A DNA stretch of 64,000 nt from an uncultured Rhodopila sp. (GCA_903851415.1 CAINOE010000065.1:1-64000), one strand, 5' to 3'; numbered from the stretch's first letter, positions 25,572 through 35,852 are shown. The notes: generated from the sequence alone by a model not told the origin. Made by a program: numbers and translations.

Positions 25572-27587
25572 CTACGCCAACCCGGCCCGGCGCAGGCCCT
25601 CGGCGTAGCGGTTGACGTCCTCCAGGCGAAGGAACGGCGAACGTTCCACCGCCTGCGCGAGTGAAAACCCCGGCTCGAGCGCCAGCAGCCGATCGCGCAC
25701 CTCATTGGCTTCGCGCGTGAGGCCCATCCAGCCGAGGGCGGAGAGGTAGCTTTTGTAAGTCGATGAAAACAAAGGGTTGAGATCGACCGCGCGCCGTCCC
25801 GCCTCGACCGCGGCGGCATAGTCGCCGCGCATCAGGTGGACGATCACCAGCGCCATATCGAAGAAGAACATGTGCGGATCGGCCGGGGACAGCCGGATGG
25901 CCTGCTTGATCCGCCGCAGCGCCTCCTCATGGTCGCCTATATAGGAGTAGGCGAAGCCGGAGAAGCACCACGCCATCGCCAGATTCGGGTTGAGCCCGAG
26001 AGCCCGTTCATGCAAGGCAATCGCCTCCGCCGGACGCTTGCTGAGGAACCCGCGCACATGCCCCGCCAGGGTCAGCGCGCGCGCATCGCCCGGGTCGAGC
26101 ATGACCGCCCGTTCCGCCAGCCTGCCGGCTTCGGCGATGCACGCCGCGGGATCGGTCGCCCAGCCCTGCCCGACACAAAGCAGGTTCCAATAGGCCAGCC
26201 ACCCATGCGTTACCGAATTGGAAGAATCGGCCTGCAGCGAGGCTTCCAGCAGCCGCCCCGCCGCGACGAAACCCTCCCGCTCCATGCGATAGATGCCAGG
26301 AAGCGCCTGCAACAGCAGATCCTGCGCCGTCATGTCGTGCTGCCGTGCCCGGTTCATGCGCCGGCCTTCATGCCGCAGAAGTTCCGGGTCAATCCGCGCC
26401 ACGATCGTGGCGCCCAGCTCATCCTGAAGCGCCAGCGGATCGGTCATCTCCCGGTCGAATCGTCCAGCCCAGACGATTTCTCCACCGGCACGCAGATCCA
26501 CCAGCCGCACAATGATGCGGACCCGCCCGGGCGCGTGCTGGATGGTGCCATCCAGCATCAGATCGGCTTCCGGGAGTTCCCAGGGATAGGCCAGCGCGCC
26601 CGGCCTGGCTTCGGTGCCGCCCGTCGCGTCCCGCCACGACATCGCCGGTACGCAGGAAATCCAGCGGAACCGCGAAAGACCGGCGGAAATCTCCTCCGCC
26701 AGGCCGATTGCCAGGCCGTCGTTGCGGTCTTCCCCAAGCGTGCGCAACGGCGCCACCCGGACGCGCAGGGAAGATCCGCCGCCCCGCTGACTGCGCCATG
26801 CAGACCCCTGGCCCGCCGCCGTCTCCTGCGCCGCCGAGCCTGAAGCTGAGCTGGCGGAAGCTGCCTGAGCGCGAATCCGGCCGATAAGCTCCTCGGTTTC
26901 CGGCGACGGCCGCCTTCCATCCCTGGCTTCGGCCAAAGCGCCGCAACACCGGTCATAGCAGCCGGCGGCCGCCTCCGGGTTTCCCAGCTCAGCGTGGCTG
27001 CGTATCAAGGCCCGCCATGCGCCCTCATGCTGGCGATGGATCGCCAGCAGATGTTCCGCTGCTTCGATCGTCGCCAGCGGTCCGCCACTCGCCGCCAGGA
27101 TGCTCTCACCAATCGCCAGGCTTCGGCGGCTGAAGCGCTCGCGCGCTTCCTCAAGCCATGTGTCGAACGCCGGGTCGAGCCCGTCCAGATCCTCCAGCAA
27201 CCTTTCCCCGAACTTGTCCAGCAGATCCATGGAGACGGCGGGGGTATCCGTCAGTTCCACGGTATCGATCGACAATCCCAACCCGCGCAGCGAAAGATGA
27301 TGGCGATCGGCGATGAAGAGGTGGCCCCAGTCCGGCAACAGCCCATCCTGCAGTTCACGCACGCTTTGCCGCAGCGATGCCCGGGCCTGTTCCTGCTCCC
27401 GCCGGCTCCAGAGCAAGGAGGCGAGTTGAACCCGCAGAACCGGCCTCGGACTGGCCATCGCCAGGACGGCCAGCATGGCACGGGTCTTGCGCGTGCGAGG
27501 CAGGAGGCTGCGGCCCGTCGCATCGGTGACCGCCATGTGCCCCAACAGCCGGATACGCAGAGAATGTTGCCAATCGGGGTGCGTCAC
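25572..27587 (-). CDS. BTAD-domain transcriptional activator with TPR repeats
   Basis: 671 residues. The N-terminal ~95 form a winged helix (RIRLLGHMAVTDATGRSLLPRTRKTRAMLAVLA... LASLLWSRREQEQARASLRQ), followed by a BTAD segment to about residue 240. A middle region (VRVAPLRTLGEDRNDGLAIGLAEEISAGLSRF ... VRIIVRLVDLRAGGEIVWAGRFDRE) matches the TolB-like domain of CadC/adenylate-cyclase-type regulators. The last ~220 residues are tetratricopeptide repeats (ALTLAGHVRGFLSKRP, LNPNLAMAWCFSGFAYSYIGDHEEALRR). SARP-like activators of this build control nearby or metabolic genes. Neighbours are the orphan binding protein downstream and the divergent peptide/DUF6065 pair. Confidence 0.85.
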   Translation of the reverse strand: MTHPDWQHSLRIRLLGHMAVTDATGRSLLPRTRKTRAMLAVLAMASPRPVLRVQLASLLWSRREQEQARASLRQSVRELQDGLLPDWGHLFIADRHHLSLRGLGLSIDTVELTDTPAVSMDLLDKFGERLLEDLDGLDPAFDTWLEEARERFSRRSLAIGESILAASGGPLATIEAAEHLLAIHRQHEGAWRALIRSHAELGNPEAAAGCYDRCCGALAEARDGRRPSPETEELIGRIRAQAASASSASGSAAQETAAGQGSAWRSQRGGGSSLRVRVAPLRTLGEDRNDGLAIGLAEEISAGLSRFRWISCVPAMSWRDATGGTEARPGALAYPWELPEADLMLDGTIQHAPGRVRIIVRLVDLRAGGEIVWAGRFDREMTDPLALQDELGATIVARIDPELLRHEGRRMNRARQHDMTAQDLLLQALPGIYRMEREGFVAAGRLLEASLQADSSNSVTHGWLAYWNLLCVGQGWATDPAACIAEAGRLAERAVMLDPGDARALTLAGHVRGFLSKRPAEAIALHERALGLNPNLAMAWCFSGFAYSYIGDHEEALRRIKQAIRLSPADPHMFFFDMALVIVHLMRGDYAAAVEAGRRAVDLNPLFSSTYKSYLSALGWMGLTREANEVRDRLLALEPGFSLAQAVERSPFLRLEDVNRYAEGLRRAGLA

Positions 27588-28370
27588 GGAACTGCTGGAA
27601 GAGAGGGATTGCCGAAAAATGGTTTGCAGTCCGTTAGACGATGCGTATGTGCATGAGACTCTTCATTAGATGGAGAGAAATTTTGCTAATTAGTATCTAT
27701 TCCCCGGAAAGCTGGCACTTTATATCAGTCAGTAACGGGCTTTTGATGCGTTTGCGGCGGAGCCGCTCGCCGCGATAGAGGAAATTGTCCTTGTTATCCT
27801 TATTTAAGGAAAAAATATTCTGCAATCACCCTTGGCAGTGATACAAACCTATCTTTCCAGCACTATGGCCGGAGTTTGCGGGAGGAACGCCGCCGTGGCA
27901 GGCAAAGTCATGAGTTCGCCGTCCGCACGGCTCGTCGCGGTCATGAATCCGGCGCGGCCGCGGAATACTTTCGGTGCAGATGGCGGGACGTCCAGGTTTG
28001 CTGTTCGCGCTGGCGGCGACCGGCTTGCAAGGCGATTGGCGCTTGCCGTCTGGCGCCGATTTATGCCGGGCCTGGTGACGGGGTTCATGATGGCGGTACC
28101 CGAACCCGGGCGCCGTGATAGTCCCCGGGAACATCAATATGGACTTATAGGAAAATATGACTTGACTTAGGTTTATCGTCCGCATACATCTGGCCGCGTC
28201 GACGGGATAACCATGCCTGCGAGACGCCAGGCCTTTCGACAGCCCGGCGGCCTTCCCCATCCACGGGATGGGGCTTGATCATCACCACCATGCCGAGTTC
28301 GGACAGGGCAGTCGCCAATCGGGCGCCTGCCCTTTTTCGTGCGCCGGCTTCAGCAAACAAGGAAATCGAG
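27588..28370. other. AT-rich gene-free interval with promoter-like and hairpin signals
   Basis: About 780 bp between the divergent BTAD activator and a small peptide gene. Bases ~27,655-27,830 are strikingly AT-rich for this genome (TTTTGCTAATTAGTATCTAT, TTATCCTTATTTAAGG). Toward the right, TTGACT (28162-28167), 17 bases and TACATC form a plausible promoter. A perfect hairpin CCCCATCC-ACG-GGATGGGG lies at 28255-28273. Short open frames exist on both strands but none has supporting features. Confidence 0.5.
28162..28190 (+). promoter_or_regulatory. Candidate sigma-70 promoter for the small peptide/DUF6065 genes
   Basis: TTGACT, a 17-base spacer and TACATC, in an AT-richer stretch about 180 bp before the next start codon. 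The long leader it implies contains the 28255-28273 hairpin. This is a by-eye match only. Confidence 0.35.
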
Positions 28371-28565
28371 ATGCTGTTTTGCGAGAAGGCCAAGGCCAAA
28401 ACGGGCGGCGCCGCCGCGGATGCACCCGCCGCGGATGCCGTAAAGCGTCCGAGCATTGCCCACTCCGGCAAGATCACCCTGGGCGGCGGCTGCCGCCTGC
28501 CGCTCCAGGGCGCGCCGATGGAGCACGACCGCCTGCCGCGCACCACCCGCAGCAAGCCGGAGTAA
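28371..28565 (+). CDS. Small (64-residue) peptide, possible partner of the DUF6065-like protein
   Basis: Starts MLFCEKAKAKTGGAAADAPA with an AGGAAA seven or so bases upstream. After an Ala-rich middle comes KRPSIAHSGKITLGGGCRLP, then QGAPMEHDRLPRTTRSKPE. It has two Cys residues and a Gly-Gly-Gly-Cys word. The next gene starts six bases after its stop, so the two form an operon. No family is recognised. Its size, tight coupling to a larger protein of unknown function and the long leader make it worth comparing with modified-peptide precursors, but nothing shows that it is one. Confidence 0.6.
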   Translation: MLFCEKAKAKTGGAAADAPAADAVKRPSIAHSGKITLGGGCRLPLQGAPMEHDRLPRTTRSKPE

Positions 28566-28571
28566 GGCGCC

Positions 28572-29357
28572 ATGACCCCACCAGCCGAACCGATTGTCCG
28601 CTTTCATCAGCTCCTGCCCGCCGGCCGCACGCCGTTACGGGCGGACCGCGCCGCCATGGGCACCTTGCCGATGCGCGCGGTGCGGTATTGCGAGGCCGTC
28701 ACCAGCGCGACCGCGTTCGGCTGGTGGGTGTTCAGTCCGATCGACCAGGAGTTCCTGTGGGACGGTGCCGAGATCTACTGGCGCTGCGCCGACGTGCCGG
28801 AGTGGGTGCCGTTGCAGCCGTCGGTGCAGTTCCCGGACTATGCGGAGGCGTTCGACCGTGAGGCGCCGGCGGCGATGCAGGGGTGCGCGCCGCCGTTCCT
28901 GACCGCGCTGCCGGAGCCGGGCTGCCTGCAGATCTGGACCGGGCTGATCGCGCAGACGGCGCCGGACTGGCATCTGCTGGTGCGCGCGATGCCGAACCTG
29001 CCGCCCGCCGGGCCGATCGGCATTTTCGAGGGGATCATCGAGACGGACCGCTGGTTCGGGCCGTTGTTCGTGAACCTGCGGTTTACGCGGAGCCATACGC
29101 CGGTTCGGATTCGGCATGACTACCCGCTGGCGCAGGTCTCGCCGGTGCTGCGGGAATGCTACAGCAATGAAACGCTCGACCGGATCGCGGTGGAGACGGG
29201 GCTGTCGAGCCTGAGCGACGAAGATTGGGACGGGTACTACGCGACGATCGTCGAGCCGAACGCACGGCCGAACCGGCCGTTCGGGGGTTATGCGGCGGCG
29301 GTGCGCAAGCGGCGGCATGAGTGCCATCGGGCGCGGGAGGCGGCCCTGGCGGAGTAG
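28572..29357 (+). CDS. DUF6065-like hypothetical protein
   Basis: 261 residues, soluble. Recognisable blocks are SATAFGWWVFSPIDQEFLWDG, LQIWTGLIAQTAPDWHLLVRA, GIIETDRWFGPLFVNLRF and YPLAQVSPVLRECYSNE. I associate this arrangement with DUF6065, a family without an assigned reaction. Its gene is six bases after a 64-residue peptide gene and before a 93-residue hypothetical reading frame. The W/D-rich conserved blocks suggest a ligand- or cofactor-binding enzyme, but that is inference. Confidence 0.7.
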   Translation: MTPPAEPIVRFHQLLPAGRTPLRADRAAMGTLPMRAVRYCEAVTSATAFGWWVFSPIDQEFLWDGAEIYWRCADVPEWVPLQPSVQFPDYAEAFDREAPAAMQGCAPPFLTALPEPGCLQIWTGLIAQTAPDWHLLVRAMPNLPPAGPIGIFEGIIETDRWFGPLFVNLRFTRSHTPVRIRHDYPLAQVSPVLRECYSNETLDRIAVETGLSSLSDEDWDGYYATIVEPNARPNRPFGGYAAAVRKRRHECHRAREAALAE

Positions 29358-29370
29358 GGGCCGGCGCCTG

Positions 29371-29652
29371 ATGAATCGTCGCGTCCTGGAAATCGCTGCC
29401 GCGGGGACCGTTTCGACGATCCGGCGGTGGCGTTTCCCACGCGACCCGGAGCCGTCGGAACGTGCCTTCGTCGCGTCCGACGGCAGGCTTATCGCCGCCG
29501 TCCGCACTCAGCTCAGGCAGATGCGAAAAGCCGATCGGCGTAGTGCCGTTCCGCATCCCTGGCCGGAGGCAAACCCGTTCGCTCTGGACGACCTGCTGAA
29601 CGCCGACTCGGACGATCTGTTGCGGCAACTCTCGGACGCGAACCCGGCCTGA
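29371..29652 (+). CDS. Hypothetical protein, 93 residues
   Basis: Begins MNRRVLEIAAAGTVSTIRRW just after the DUF6065-like gene and ends LLNADSDDLLRQLSDANPA before leuS. Third codon positions are GC-rich, and the acidic C-terminal helix is protein-like, but there is no family match or good ribosome site (only a GGGG stretch). It may be the third gene of the small operon. Confidence 0.4.
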   Translation: MNRRVLEIAAAGTVSTIRRWRFPRDPEPSERAFVASDGRLIAAVRTQLRQMRKADRRSAVPHPWPEANPFALDDLLNADSDDLLRQLSDANPA

Positions 29653-29704
29653 TCCGGCGGCATAATACTTGCGCCCGGCGCGTTGCCGCCCGATACATCC
29701 GCCC

Positions 29705-32317
29705 ATGAACGATACGCCCGCGCCAACCCCGGACTCCGCCCCGCGCTACGACTTCGCCGCCGCCGAACCGCGCTGGCAGCAGGCCTGGGCGGAACGCGCC
29801 TGCTTCCGGGTGGAGGACGTGCCCACCGACGGCAAGCCTAAATACTACGTGCTGGAGATGTTCCCCTACCCCAGCGGCAAGATCCACATGGGGCATGTCC
29901 GCAACTACACCCTCGGCGACGTGGTCGCCCGCTACAAGCGCGCCCGCGGCTTCTCCGTGATGCACCCGATGGGCTGGGACGCCTTCGGCCTGCCCGCCGA
30001 GAACGCCGCCCGTGAGCGCGGCGTTCACCCCGCCAAGTGGACCTTCGAGAACATCGCCGCCATGCGCGCCGAGCTCAAGCGCATGGGCCTGTCGCTGGAA
30101 TGGGAGCGCGAGTTCGCCACCTGCCAGCCGGAATACTACCGCCACCAGCAGAAGCTGTTCCTCGATTTCCTCAAGGCCGGCCTGGTCGAGCGCAAGGAAA
30201 GCTGGGTCAACTGGGACCCGGTCGACGGCACCGTGCTGGCCAATGAGCAGGTGATCGACGGCAAGGGCTGGCGCTCCGGCGCGCCGGTGGAGAAGAAGCA
30301 GCTCAGCCAGTGGTTCCTCAGCATCACCACATACGCCCCCGAACTGTTGGACGCGCTCTCAACCCTCGACCGCTGGCCCGAGCGCGTCCGCCTCATGCAG
30401 GCCAACTGGATCGGCCGATCCGAGGGCGCGCGGGTGATCTTCAGCCTGGACTGCAGCCCGGAGACGGTCGAGGTCTACACCACCCGCCCCGACACCCTGT
30501 TCGGCATGTCCTTCCTGGCCATCGCGCCCGAACATCCGATCGCTGCCGAGGTCGCCGCGCTGAACCCCGCCGCGGCGGATTTCGTGGCCGAATGCCGCAG
30601 CCGCGGCACGTCCGAGGTCACCATCGAGGCCGGCGAGAAGCTCGGCTTCGATACCGGCCTTCGGGTGAAGCACCCGTTCATCGAAGGCGCCACCTACCCG
30701 GTCTGGATCGCCAATTTTGTCCTCATGGAATACGGCACCGGAGCGATCTTCGGCTGCCCCGGCCACGACCAGCGCGACATGGACTTCGCCCGCAAATACG
30801 GCCTGGGCGTCACGCCGGTCGTCCTGCCGCCGGGCGCAGATCCGGCGGCGTTCAGCCTCGGGAACGAAGCGTATACCGGCCCCGGGACGGCGTACAACTC
30901 CGGCTTCCTCGACGGCCTGGACACCGATGCCGCCAAGCGCGCCGCGATCGCGAAGCTGGAGGAACTGGGCATCGGCCAGGGCCTGACCAACTGGCGGCTG
31001 CGGGACTGGGGCGTGTCCCGCCAGCGCTACTGGGGCTGTCCGATCCCGATCATCCATTGCGACTCCTGCGGCGCGGTGCCGGTGCCGGACGACCAGCTCC
31101 CGGTACGCCTGCCCGACGACGTCACCTTCGACCGTCCCGGCAACCCGCTCGACCATCATCCGAGCTGGAAACATGTCCCCTGCCCGTCCTGCGGCGCTCC
31201 GGCGCGGCGGGAGACGGACACGTTCGATACCTTCGTGGACAGCTCCTGGTATTTCGCCCGCTATTGCAGTCCGGCCGCCGACATCCCGCTGGTGAAGGCG
31301 GCGGTCGATCATTGGATGCCGGTGGACCAATATATCGGCGGCATCGAGCACGCGATCCTGCACCTGCTGTATTCCCGCTTCTTTACCCGGGCGATGAAGG
31401 ACACCGGCCACGTCTCGGTAGAGGAGCCGTTCGCCGGCCTGTTCACCCAGGGCATGGTCAACCACGAATCCTACAAGAGCGCCGACAACCACTGGCTGTA
31501 TCCCGAGGAAGTGGAGAAGCGCCCCGACGGCTCCGCCATCAACCGCGCCACCGGCGAACCGGTCATCGTCGGCCGCGTCGAGGCGATGAGCAAATCCAGG
31601 CGCAACACCATCGACCCCGGCGCCATCATCGCCCGCTACGGCGCCGACACCGCGCGCTGGTTCATCCTGTCCGACAACCCGCCGGAACGCGACATGGAGT
31701 GGACCGAATCCGGCGCCGCCGGGGCGTTCCGCTTCACCCAGCGCATCTACCGCCTGGCCGAAGCCCTTGACGGCCTGCCGGATGAAGCCCAGCCCGAAAC
31801 CTTCGGTCCCGCCGCCCGCACGCTGCGCCGCGCCACCCATCGCTGCATCGCCGCCGTCACCGACGCGCTGGAGGGCTTCGCCTTCAACGTCGCCGTCGCC
31901 CGGCTGTATGAACTCGCCAACGCCATCACCGACGCTGAACGTGCCGCCCCCGAAGCCGGCCTGGTTTGCGCGCGGCGGGAGGCGGTCGAGATGATGGCCC
32001 GCCTCGCCAGCCCAATGATGCCGCACCTGGCCGAGGAGATTCATGCCCGGCTGTTCCCGGACAGCGTCCGTCTGATCGCCGAACTCCCGTGGCCGGACGC
32101 GGACCCTGCCCTGCTGGTCGCGGAAAGCGTCACCATCGCGGTGCAGGTGATGGGCAAGCTGCGCGGCACCATCGAGGCCGCGCCCGACGCGCCGGCCGAT
32201 ACGGTCATCGCCGCGGCGGAAGCCGATCCCAACGTCGCCAAGGCGCTGGAGGGCAAGCGCATCGTCAAGCGGGTGCATGTGCCGAACCGCATCGTCAACT
32301 TCGTGGTGGCCGGATGA
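29705..32317 (+). CDS. leuS: Leucyl-tRNA synthetase
   Basis: 870 residues, full length. The class I HIGH-type motif is [20 protein letters not shown] near residue 50. The editing domain has [20 protein letters not shown]. The zinc-ribbon-like CDSCG and CPSCG pairs are present, then the KMSKS-type [10 protein letters not shown] and a C-terminal anticodon-binding part ending [18 protein letters not shown]. The start [17 protein letters not shown] is chosen over an upstream in-frame Met because family members begin here. The stop overlaps the next start as ATGA, giving a leuS-lptE-holA operon common in alphaproteobacteria. Confidence 0.98.
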   Translation: MNDTPAPTPDSAPRYDFAAAEPRWQQAWAERACFRVEDVPTDGKPKYYVLEMFPYPSGKIHMGHVRNYTLGDVVARYKRARGFSVMHPMGWDAFGLPAENAARERGVHPAKWTFENIAAMRAELKRMGLSLEWEREFATCQPEYYRHQQKLFLDFLKAGLVERKESWVNWDPVDGTVLANEQVIDGKGWRSGAPVEKKQLSQWFLSITTYAPELLDALSTLDRWPERVRLMQANWIGRSEGARVIFSLDCSPETVEVYTTRPDTLFGMSFLAIAPEHPIAAEVAALNPAAADFVAECRSRGTSEVTIEAGEKLGFDTGLRVKHPFIEGATYPVWIANFVLMEYGTGAIFGCPGHDQRDMDFARKYGLGVTPVVLPPGADPAAFSLGNEAYTGPGTAYNSGFLDGLDTDAAKRAAIAKLEELGIGQGLTNWRLRDWGVSRQRYWGCPIPIIHCDSCGAVPVPDDQLPVRLPDDVTFDRPGNPLDHHPSWKHVPCPSCGAPARRETDTFDTFVDSSWYFARYCSPAADIPLVKAAVDHWMPVDQYIGGIEHAILHLLYSRFFTRAMKDTGHVSVEEPFAGLFTQGMVNHESYKSADNHWLYPEEVEKRPDGSAINRATGEPVIVGRVEAMSKSRRNTIDPGAIIARYGADTARWFILSDNPPERDMEWTESGAAGAFRFTQRIYRLAEALDGLPDEAQPETFGPAARTLRRATHRCIAAVTDALEGFAFNVAVARLYELANAITDAERAAPEAGLVCARREAVEMMARLASPMMPHLAEEIHARLFPDSVRLIAELPWPDADPALLVAESVTIAVQVMGKLRGTIEAAPDAPADTVIAAAEADPNVAKALEGKRIVKRVHVPNRIVNFVVAG

Positions 32318-32847
32318 CGACACTGCTTGGCCGCCGCTGGCTTTGCCTGGGTACCGTCGCCGCGCTGGCCGGCTGCGGCTTCCAGCCAGTCTACATGCCG
32401 ACGGCGTCTCGCAAGCCCGGCGTGGCGCAGCGCGATCTGCAAACGGTGTTCGTCGCAGTCATCGGCGAGCGCCCGGGCCAGGTGCTGCGGCAGGACTTGC
32501 AGGCGCGGTTCGGCAGCGATAACGGCACGCCGCCTGAATACGTACTCCAGGTGGCGTTCGGCATCGCCGGCGAGGGCATCGCCATCGAGCAAAACGACCT
32601 CGCCACACGCATACGTATGATCGGCAATGCCACCTGGACGCTGCTTGCCCACGATGCCAGGCGGACAGTGCTGACCTCGGGCAGTGCGCGCTACATCGAC
32701 GGTCTCAACCTGTTTGACGCAGAGTATTTCGCCGCGGACCTGGAAACCGAGGCGGTGCAGCAGCGCATCGCCGGGCAGATCGCGGACCAGATCACCATCC
32801 AGCTTGCGACGTGGTTCCGCAGGCGGGCCGCGCAGCAGACCGGGTGA
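32314..32847 (+). CDS. lptE: LPS assembly lipoprotein LptE
   Basis: 177 residues starting [20 protein letters not shown] with a lipobox at LAGC, so the mature Cys is residue 21, followed by GFQPVYMP. The rest ([33 protein letters not shown] region, [26 protein letters not shown]) matches alphaproteobacterial LptE, the outer-membrane lipoprotein that plugs LptD for LPS export. Short four-base overlaps with leuS and holA at either end show that the three genes are translated as one operon, as in many relatives. Confidence 0.93.
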   Translation: MTTLLGRRWLCLGTVAALAGCGFQPVYMPTASRKPGVAQRDLQTVFVAVIGERPGQVLRQDLQARFGSDNGTPPEYVLQVAFGIAGEGIAIEQNDLATRIRMIGNATWTLLAHDARRTVLTSGSARYIDGLNLFDAEYFAADLETEAVQQRIAGQIADQITIQLATWFRRRAAQQTG

Positions 32848-33869
32848 AGATCGCTCCGGCACGGGTGCAGGCGTTCCTCGGCGATCCGGGATCATGCCGG
32901 GCGGTCCTGTTGTACGGCGACGACGCCGGCATGATCCGCGAGCGGGCGGAGGCGCTGGTGCGCGTGGTGGCCGGTTCGCTGGACGATCCGTTCCTGGTCA
33001 CAGAACTGGCACGCGAGGATGTCCGCCGGCTGCCCGACGAGGCGGCGGGCCTGTCGCTGATGGGTGGCCGCCGGGTGATCCGGGTGCGCGACGCGACCGA
33101 CGCGGCAGCGGACGCGGTGGCGCTGCTGCTGAAAAGCGCCGCGCCCGCGCTGGTGGTGCTGGAAGGCGGCGCTCTGCCGACGCGCTCCAAGCTGCGGGTG
33201 TTGCTGGATGCGGCGGCGGAAGGCGCCACCATCGGCTGCTATCCGGAGGAAGGCCGCGCGCTGGAGGAGACGATCCGCGGCACTTTGCGGGCACTCGGCT
33301 CGGGCATCGCCCCCGACGCCTTGTCGTGGCTCTCCCAGCATCTCGGCGCCGATCGGCTGTCGACCCGAGGGGAGTTGGAGAAGCTGGCGCTGTATGCGGG
33401 GGCGGGTGCGACGATCGATCTGGAGGCGGCGATGACCTGCGTCGGCGATCTGGCCGGGTTGTCGCTGGACGACGCGCTGTTCGCGGCGACCACCGGGGAC
33501 GTGGCGACGGCGGACCGGGCGCTGGAGCTGGCGATGTTGGAGGGAGCGGCGGCGGTGCAGGTGCTGCGTGTGGCGCTCGGGCATTTGCAGAAGCTGCACC
33601 GGGCGCGGCTGGCGATGGACGAGCAAGGGATGACGGCGGGCGATGCGACCAGGACGGTCCGGCCGCCGGTGTTCTACCAGAAGGTCGGCGCGTTCAGCCG
33701 ATCGCTGGGGCTTTGGCCGGGGGCGACTCTGGTGGCGGCGATGGCGGCAATGGCCGAGGCGGAGCGGGGCTGCAAGCGCACCGGCTGGCCGGACGAGGCT
33801 TTGGCGCGCAATGCGGTCCTGACCTTGGCGCGCCGGGCGGCAGCGGCGGCGCGGCCCGGGCGGCGCTGA
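32844..33869 (+). CDS. holA: DNA polymerase III delta subunit
   Basis: 341 residues from a GTG that overlaps the lptE stop (GTGA). Sequence blocks LLYGDDAGMIRERAEALVR, PFLVTELAREDVRRLPDEA, GGRRVIRVRDATD, ALVVLEGGALPTRSKLR and TRGELEKLALYAG are those of the clamp-loader delta subunit (AAA+-like, with a degenerate ATP site). It loads the beta clamp at the replisome. Position after leuS-lptE is conserved in alphaproteobacteria. Confidence 0.95.
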   Translation: MKIAPARVQAFLGDPGSCRAVLLYGDDAGMIRERAEALVRVVAGSLDDPFLVTELAREDVRRLPDEAAGLSLMGGRRVIRVRDATDAAADAVALLLKSAAPALVVLEGGALPTRSKLRVLLDAAAEGATIGCYPEEGRALEETIRGTLRALGSGIAPDALSWLSQHLGADRLSTRGELEKLALYAGAGATIDLEAAMTCVGDLAGLSLDDALFAATTGDVATADRALELAMLEGAAAVQVLRVALGHLQKLHRARLAMDEQGMTAGDATRTVRPPVFYQKVGAFSRSLGLWPGATLVAAMAAMAEAERGCKRTGWPDEALARNAVLTLARRAAAAARPGRR

Positions 33870-34103
33870 GGTGCTTGCTGGAAGGCTACCGGGATAGTGG
33901 AAAACGCGGAGGTGGATTCTCGGTGCACCAACGCCCGCCCCTCTGTCATGACCTGTCGCGTCCCGGCAGCTGCCGTTGCCGAAACTGCATAGCCGTCGGC
34001 TCGCCGGGCGCTTACGATCGTGTGGTTGCGGCACATCGTTGCGGCCGGGGTGTCGTTGCCGTAGCGTCTTGGCTGATGAGTCGTCTTAACGAGCGGAGCG
34101 ATG

Positions 34104-34631
34104 ATGAAACGGAATGACAGCCGGGCGGCCAAACAGCAAATGAGTGAAACGTCCGGGTTGCGCGGCCGGACCGGGCGGCTGGCTCGACGTGCCTGCCTGA
34201 TCCTGGCCGTGCTGCTGCCGGTGGCCTGCCAAAGCTCCGTCAGGATCGGCCCGGAGGCCGTGGCCGGGCTGACGCCGAGCGGCACGGTCAACATGGACGA
34301 GGTGCAGGTCGCCTATATCGGCAGCGGTGGCGGCGGCAGCGGCACGCTGTATTTCCAGGGCCGGGCCTATCCGTTCGCCGTCGGCGGCCTGGGTATCGGC
34401 GGCATCGGCGCATCGACAATCAGCGCAGCGGGCGAGGTCTACAAGCTGAACAGTGTCGCGTCGTTTCCGGGATCTTACGCTCAGGCCCGCTACGGGTTGG
34501 CCATCGGCAACGCCAGCATGGGGGACCTTTGGCTGCAGAACGAGGCCGGGGTGATCATGCACCTGAGGGCCAAGCGCTCCGGCCTGATGCTGAGTTTGGG
34601 CGGCGACGCGGTCGTCATCTCCATGCAATAG
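34104..34631 (+). CDS. Putative lipoprotein of unknown function
   Basis: About 175 residues. A basic N-region (GRTGRLARRA) leads into LILAVLLPVAC, a lipobox ending at Cys42 of this start. The mature part is Gly-rich: GSGGGGSGTLYFQGRAYPF, GLGIGGIGASTISAAGEVY, then RYGLAIGNASMGDLWLQNE and MHLRAKRSGLMLSLGGDAV. Proteins with this arrangement occur in other proteobacteria without assigned function. The GGAG-to-start spacing favours 34104 over 34101; a later Met is also possible. It is a single gene after the leuS operon. Confidence 0.7.
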   Translation: MKRNDSRAAKQQMSETSGLRGRTGRLARRACLILAVLLPVACQSSVRIGPEAVAGLTPSGTVNMDEVQVAYIGSGGGGSGTLYFQGRAYPFAVGGLGIGGIGASTISAAGEVYKLNSVASFPGSYAQARYGLAIGNASMGDLWLQNEAGVIMHLRAKRSGLMLSLGGDAVVISMQ

Positions 34632-34662
34632 GGGCGAGCCGGACGTTCATTCTGTTTTTCCG

Positions 34663-34700
34663 TCATGGCCCGGCTCCGGGCCACCAGTCGCGGCACGCGA
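34663..34700. repeat. Copy of the GTCATGGCC palindrome
   Basis: Reads GTCATGGCCCGGCTCCGGGC then CACCAGTCGCGGCACG. A further half-copy (GTCGTGGCCCGGCGCC) lies ~80 bp on. The 34632-34927 gap has no supported gene. Confidence 0.55.
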
Positions 34701-34927
34701 ACCATAAGGCGACGCCCAGCAATGATCGAATCGGCCGGCGCCAACATTCGCGTCGTGGCCCGGCGCCAGTGTTGTGGCTGAAGCGCACCCCGGAGCCAGG
34801 CCGTGGGGGTCTCGCGAAAATTGGGTTGATCTCCCCCGCCAACCCAATACTCTGGCCGGGCGAGGCAACCGGTCGACACCGCAGGCGCTTCCCCAAAGCG
34901 TGACGGTCCCCAGAAAGGATGAAGATC

Positions 34928-35824
34928 ATGGCCAATGACAAGATGTTAGCTCAGATCTCCGGAAAGGGCGGCTTCATCGCCGCGCTCGATCAGAGCGGCG
35001 GATCGACACCCGGCGCCTTGCGCCTGTATGGGATTCCCGACAGCGCCTATCATGGCGATGCCGAAATGTTCAAGCTGATGCATGAGATGCGGGTGCGCAT
35101 CATTTCCGCCCCGGCGTTCAGCGGAGAGAAAGTCATCGCCGCCATCCTGTTTGAGGCGACGATGGACGGCCAGGCGCACGGCAAGCCGGTGCCGTCTTTC
35201 CTGTGGGAAGACCGTAGCGTCATCCCGTTCCTGAAGGTGGACAAGGGACTGGAACCCGAAAATGACGGTGTAAGCCTGATGAAACCCATCGGCGGGTTGG
35301 ACGCGCTGTTGGACCGCGCGGTGGGGCTCGGGGTTTTCGGCACCAAGATGCGCTCGGTCATCAATCTGCCGTCGAAGTCCGGGATCGCTGCGGTGGTGAA
35401 ACAGCAGTTCGAGATCGCCGCGCAGATCGCCGCGCACGGGCTGATGCCGATCATTGAGCCGGAGGTGTCGATCAAGAGTCCGGACAAGGCGGGCGCGGAA
35501 GCGGTTCTGCTGTCAGAACTGAACAGGCACCTCGACGCTTTGCCGGCCGGGCGCCAGGTGATGCTGAAACTGACGATTCCGGACAAGACGGATCTCTACC
35601 AGGGTCTGGTGAAGGACAAGCGGGTGGCCAGGGTCGTCGCGTTGTCCGGCGGCTATACACGGGCCGAAGCGTGCCGGCGTCTGGCGGCCAATCACGGCAT
35701 CATTGCCAGCTTCTCGCGGGCGTTGACCGAGGGGCTGACTCATTCCATGAGCGATGCCGAGTTCGACGCGGCGCTGGCGGAATCCATCGACGAGATCTAC
35801 CGGGCGTCTACAGAGAAGGTGTAA
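34928..35824 (+). CDS. Class I fructose-bisphosphate aldolase
   Basis: 298 residues from MANDKMLAQISGKGGFIAALDQSGGSTPGAL, a highly conserved N-terminus for the family. Further blocks are VPSFLWEDRSVIPFLKVDKG, FGTKMRSVINLPSK, LMPIIEPEVSIKSPDK and VMLKLTIPDK (Schiff-base Lys strand). Splits fructose-1,6-bisphosphate to two triose phosphates in the cytosol without a metal. ATG at 34919 is also in frame; a ribosome site (AGAAAGG) fits either. The gene is on the plus strand and converges with the porin/sugar transporter pair. Confidence 0.93.
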   Translation: MANDKMLAQISGKGGFIAALDQSGGSTPGALRLYGIPDSAYHGDAEMFKLMHEMRVRIISAPAFSGEKVIAAILFEATMDGQAHGKPVPSFLWEDRSVIPFLKVDKGLEPENDGVSLMKPIGGLDALLDRAVGLGVFGTKMRSVINLPSKSGIAAVVKQQFEIAAQIAAHGLMPIIEPEVSIKSPDKAGAEAVLLSELNRHLDALPAGRQVMLKLTIPDKTDLYQGLVKDKRVARVVALSGGYTRAEACRRLAANHGIIASFSRALTEGLTHSMSDAEFDAALAESIDEIYRASTEKV

Positions 35825-35852
35825 CGGGAGATTTTCCTCTCGGGCTTTTTGG

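Noticed and set aside
27832..28170. Short frames on both strands in the AT-rich interval
   Set aside because: None has a ribosome site together with protein-like composition, and they overlap each other.
30359..32323. A 654-codon minus-strand frame over leuS
   Set aside because: leuS is unmistakable on the plus strand. The antisense product has shadow composition.
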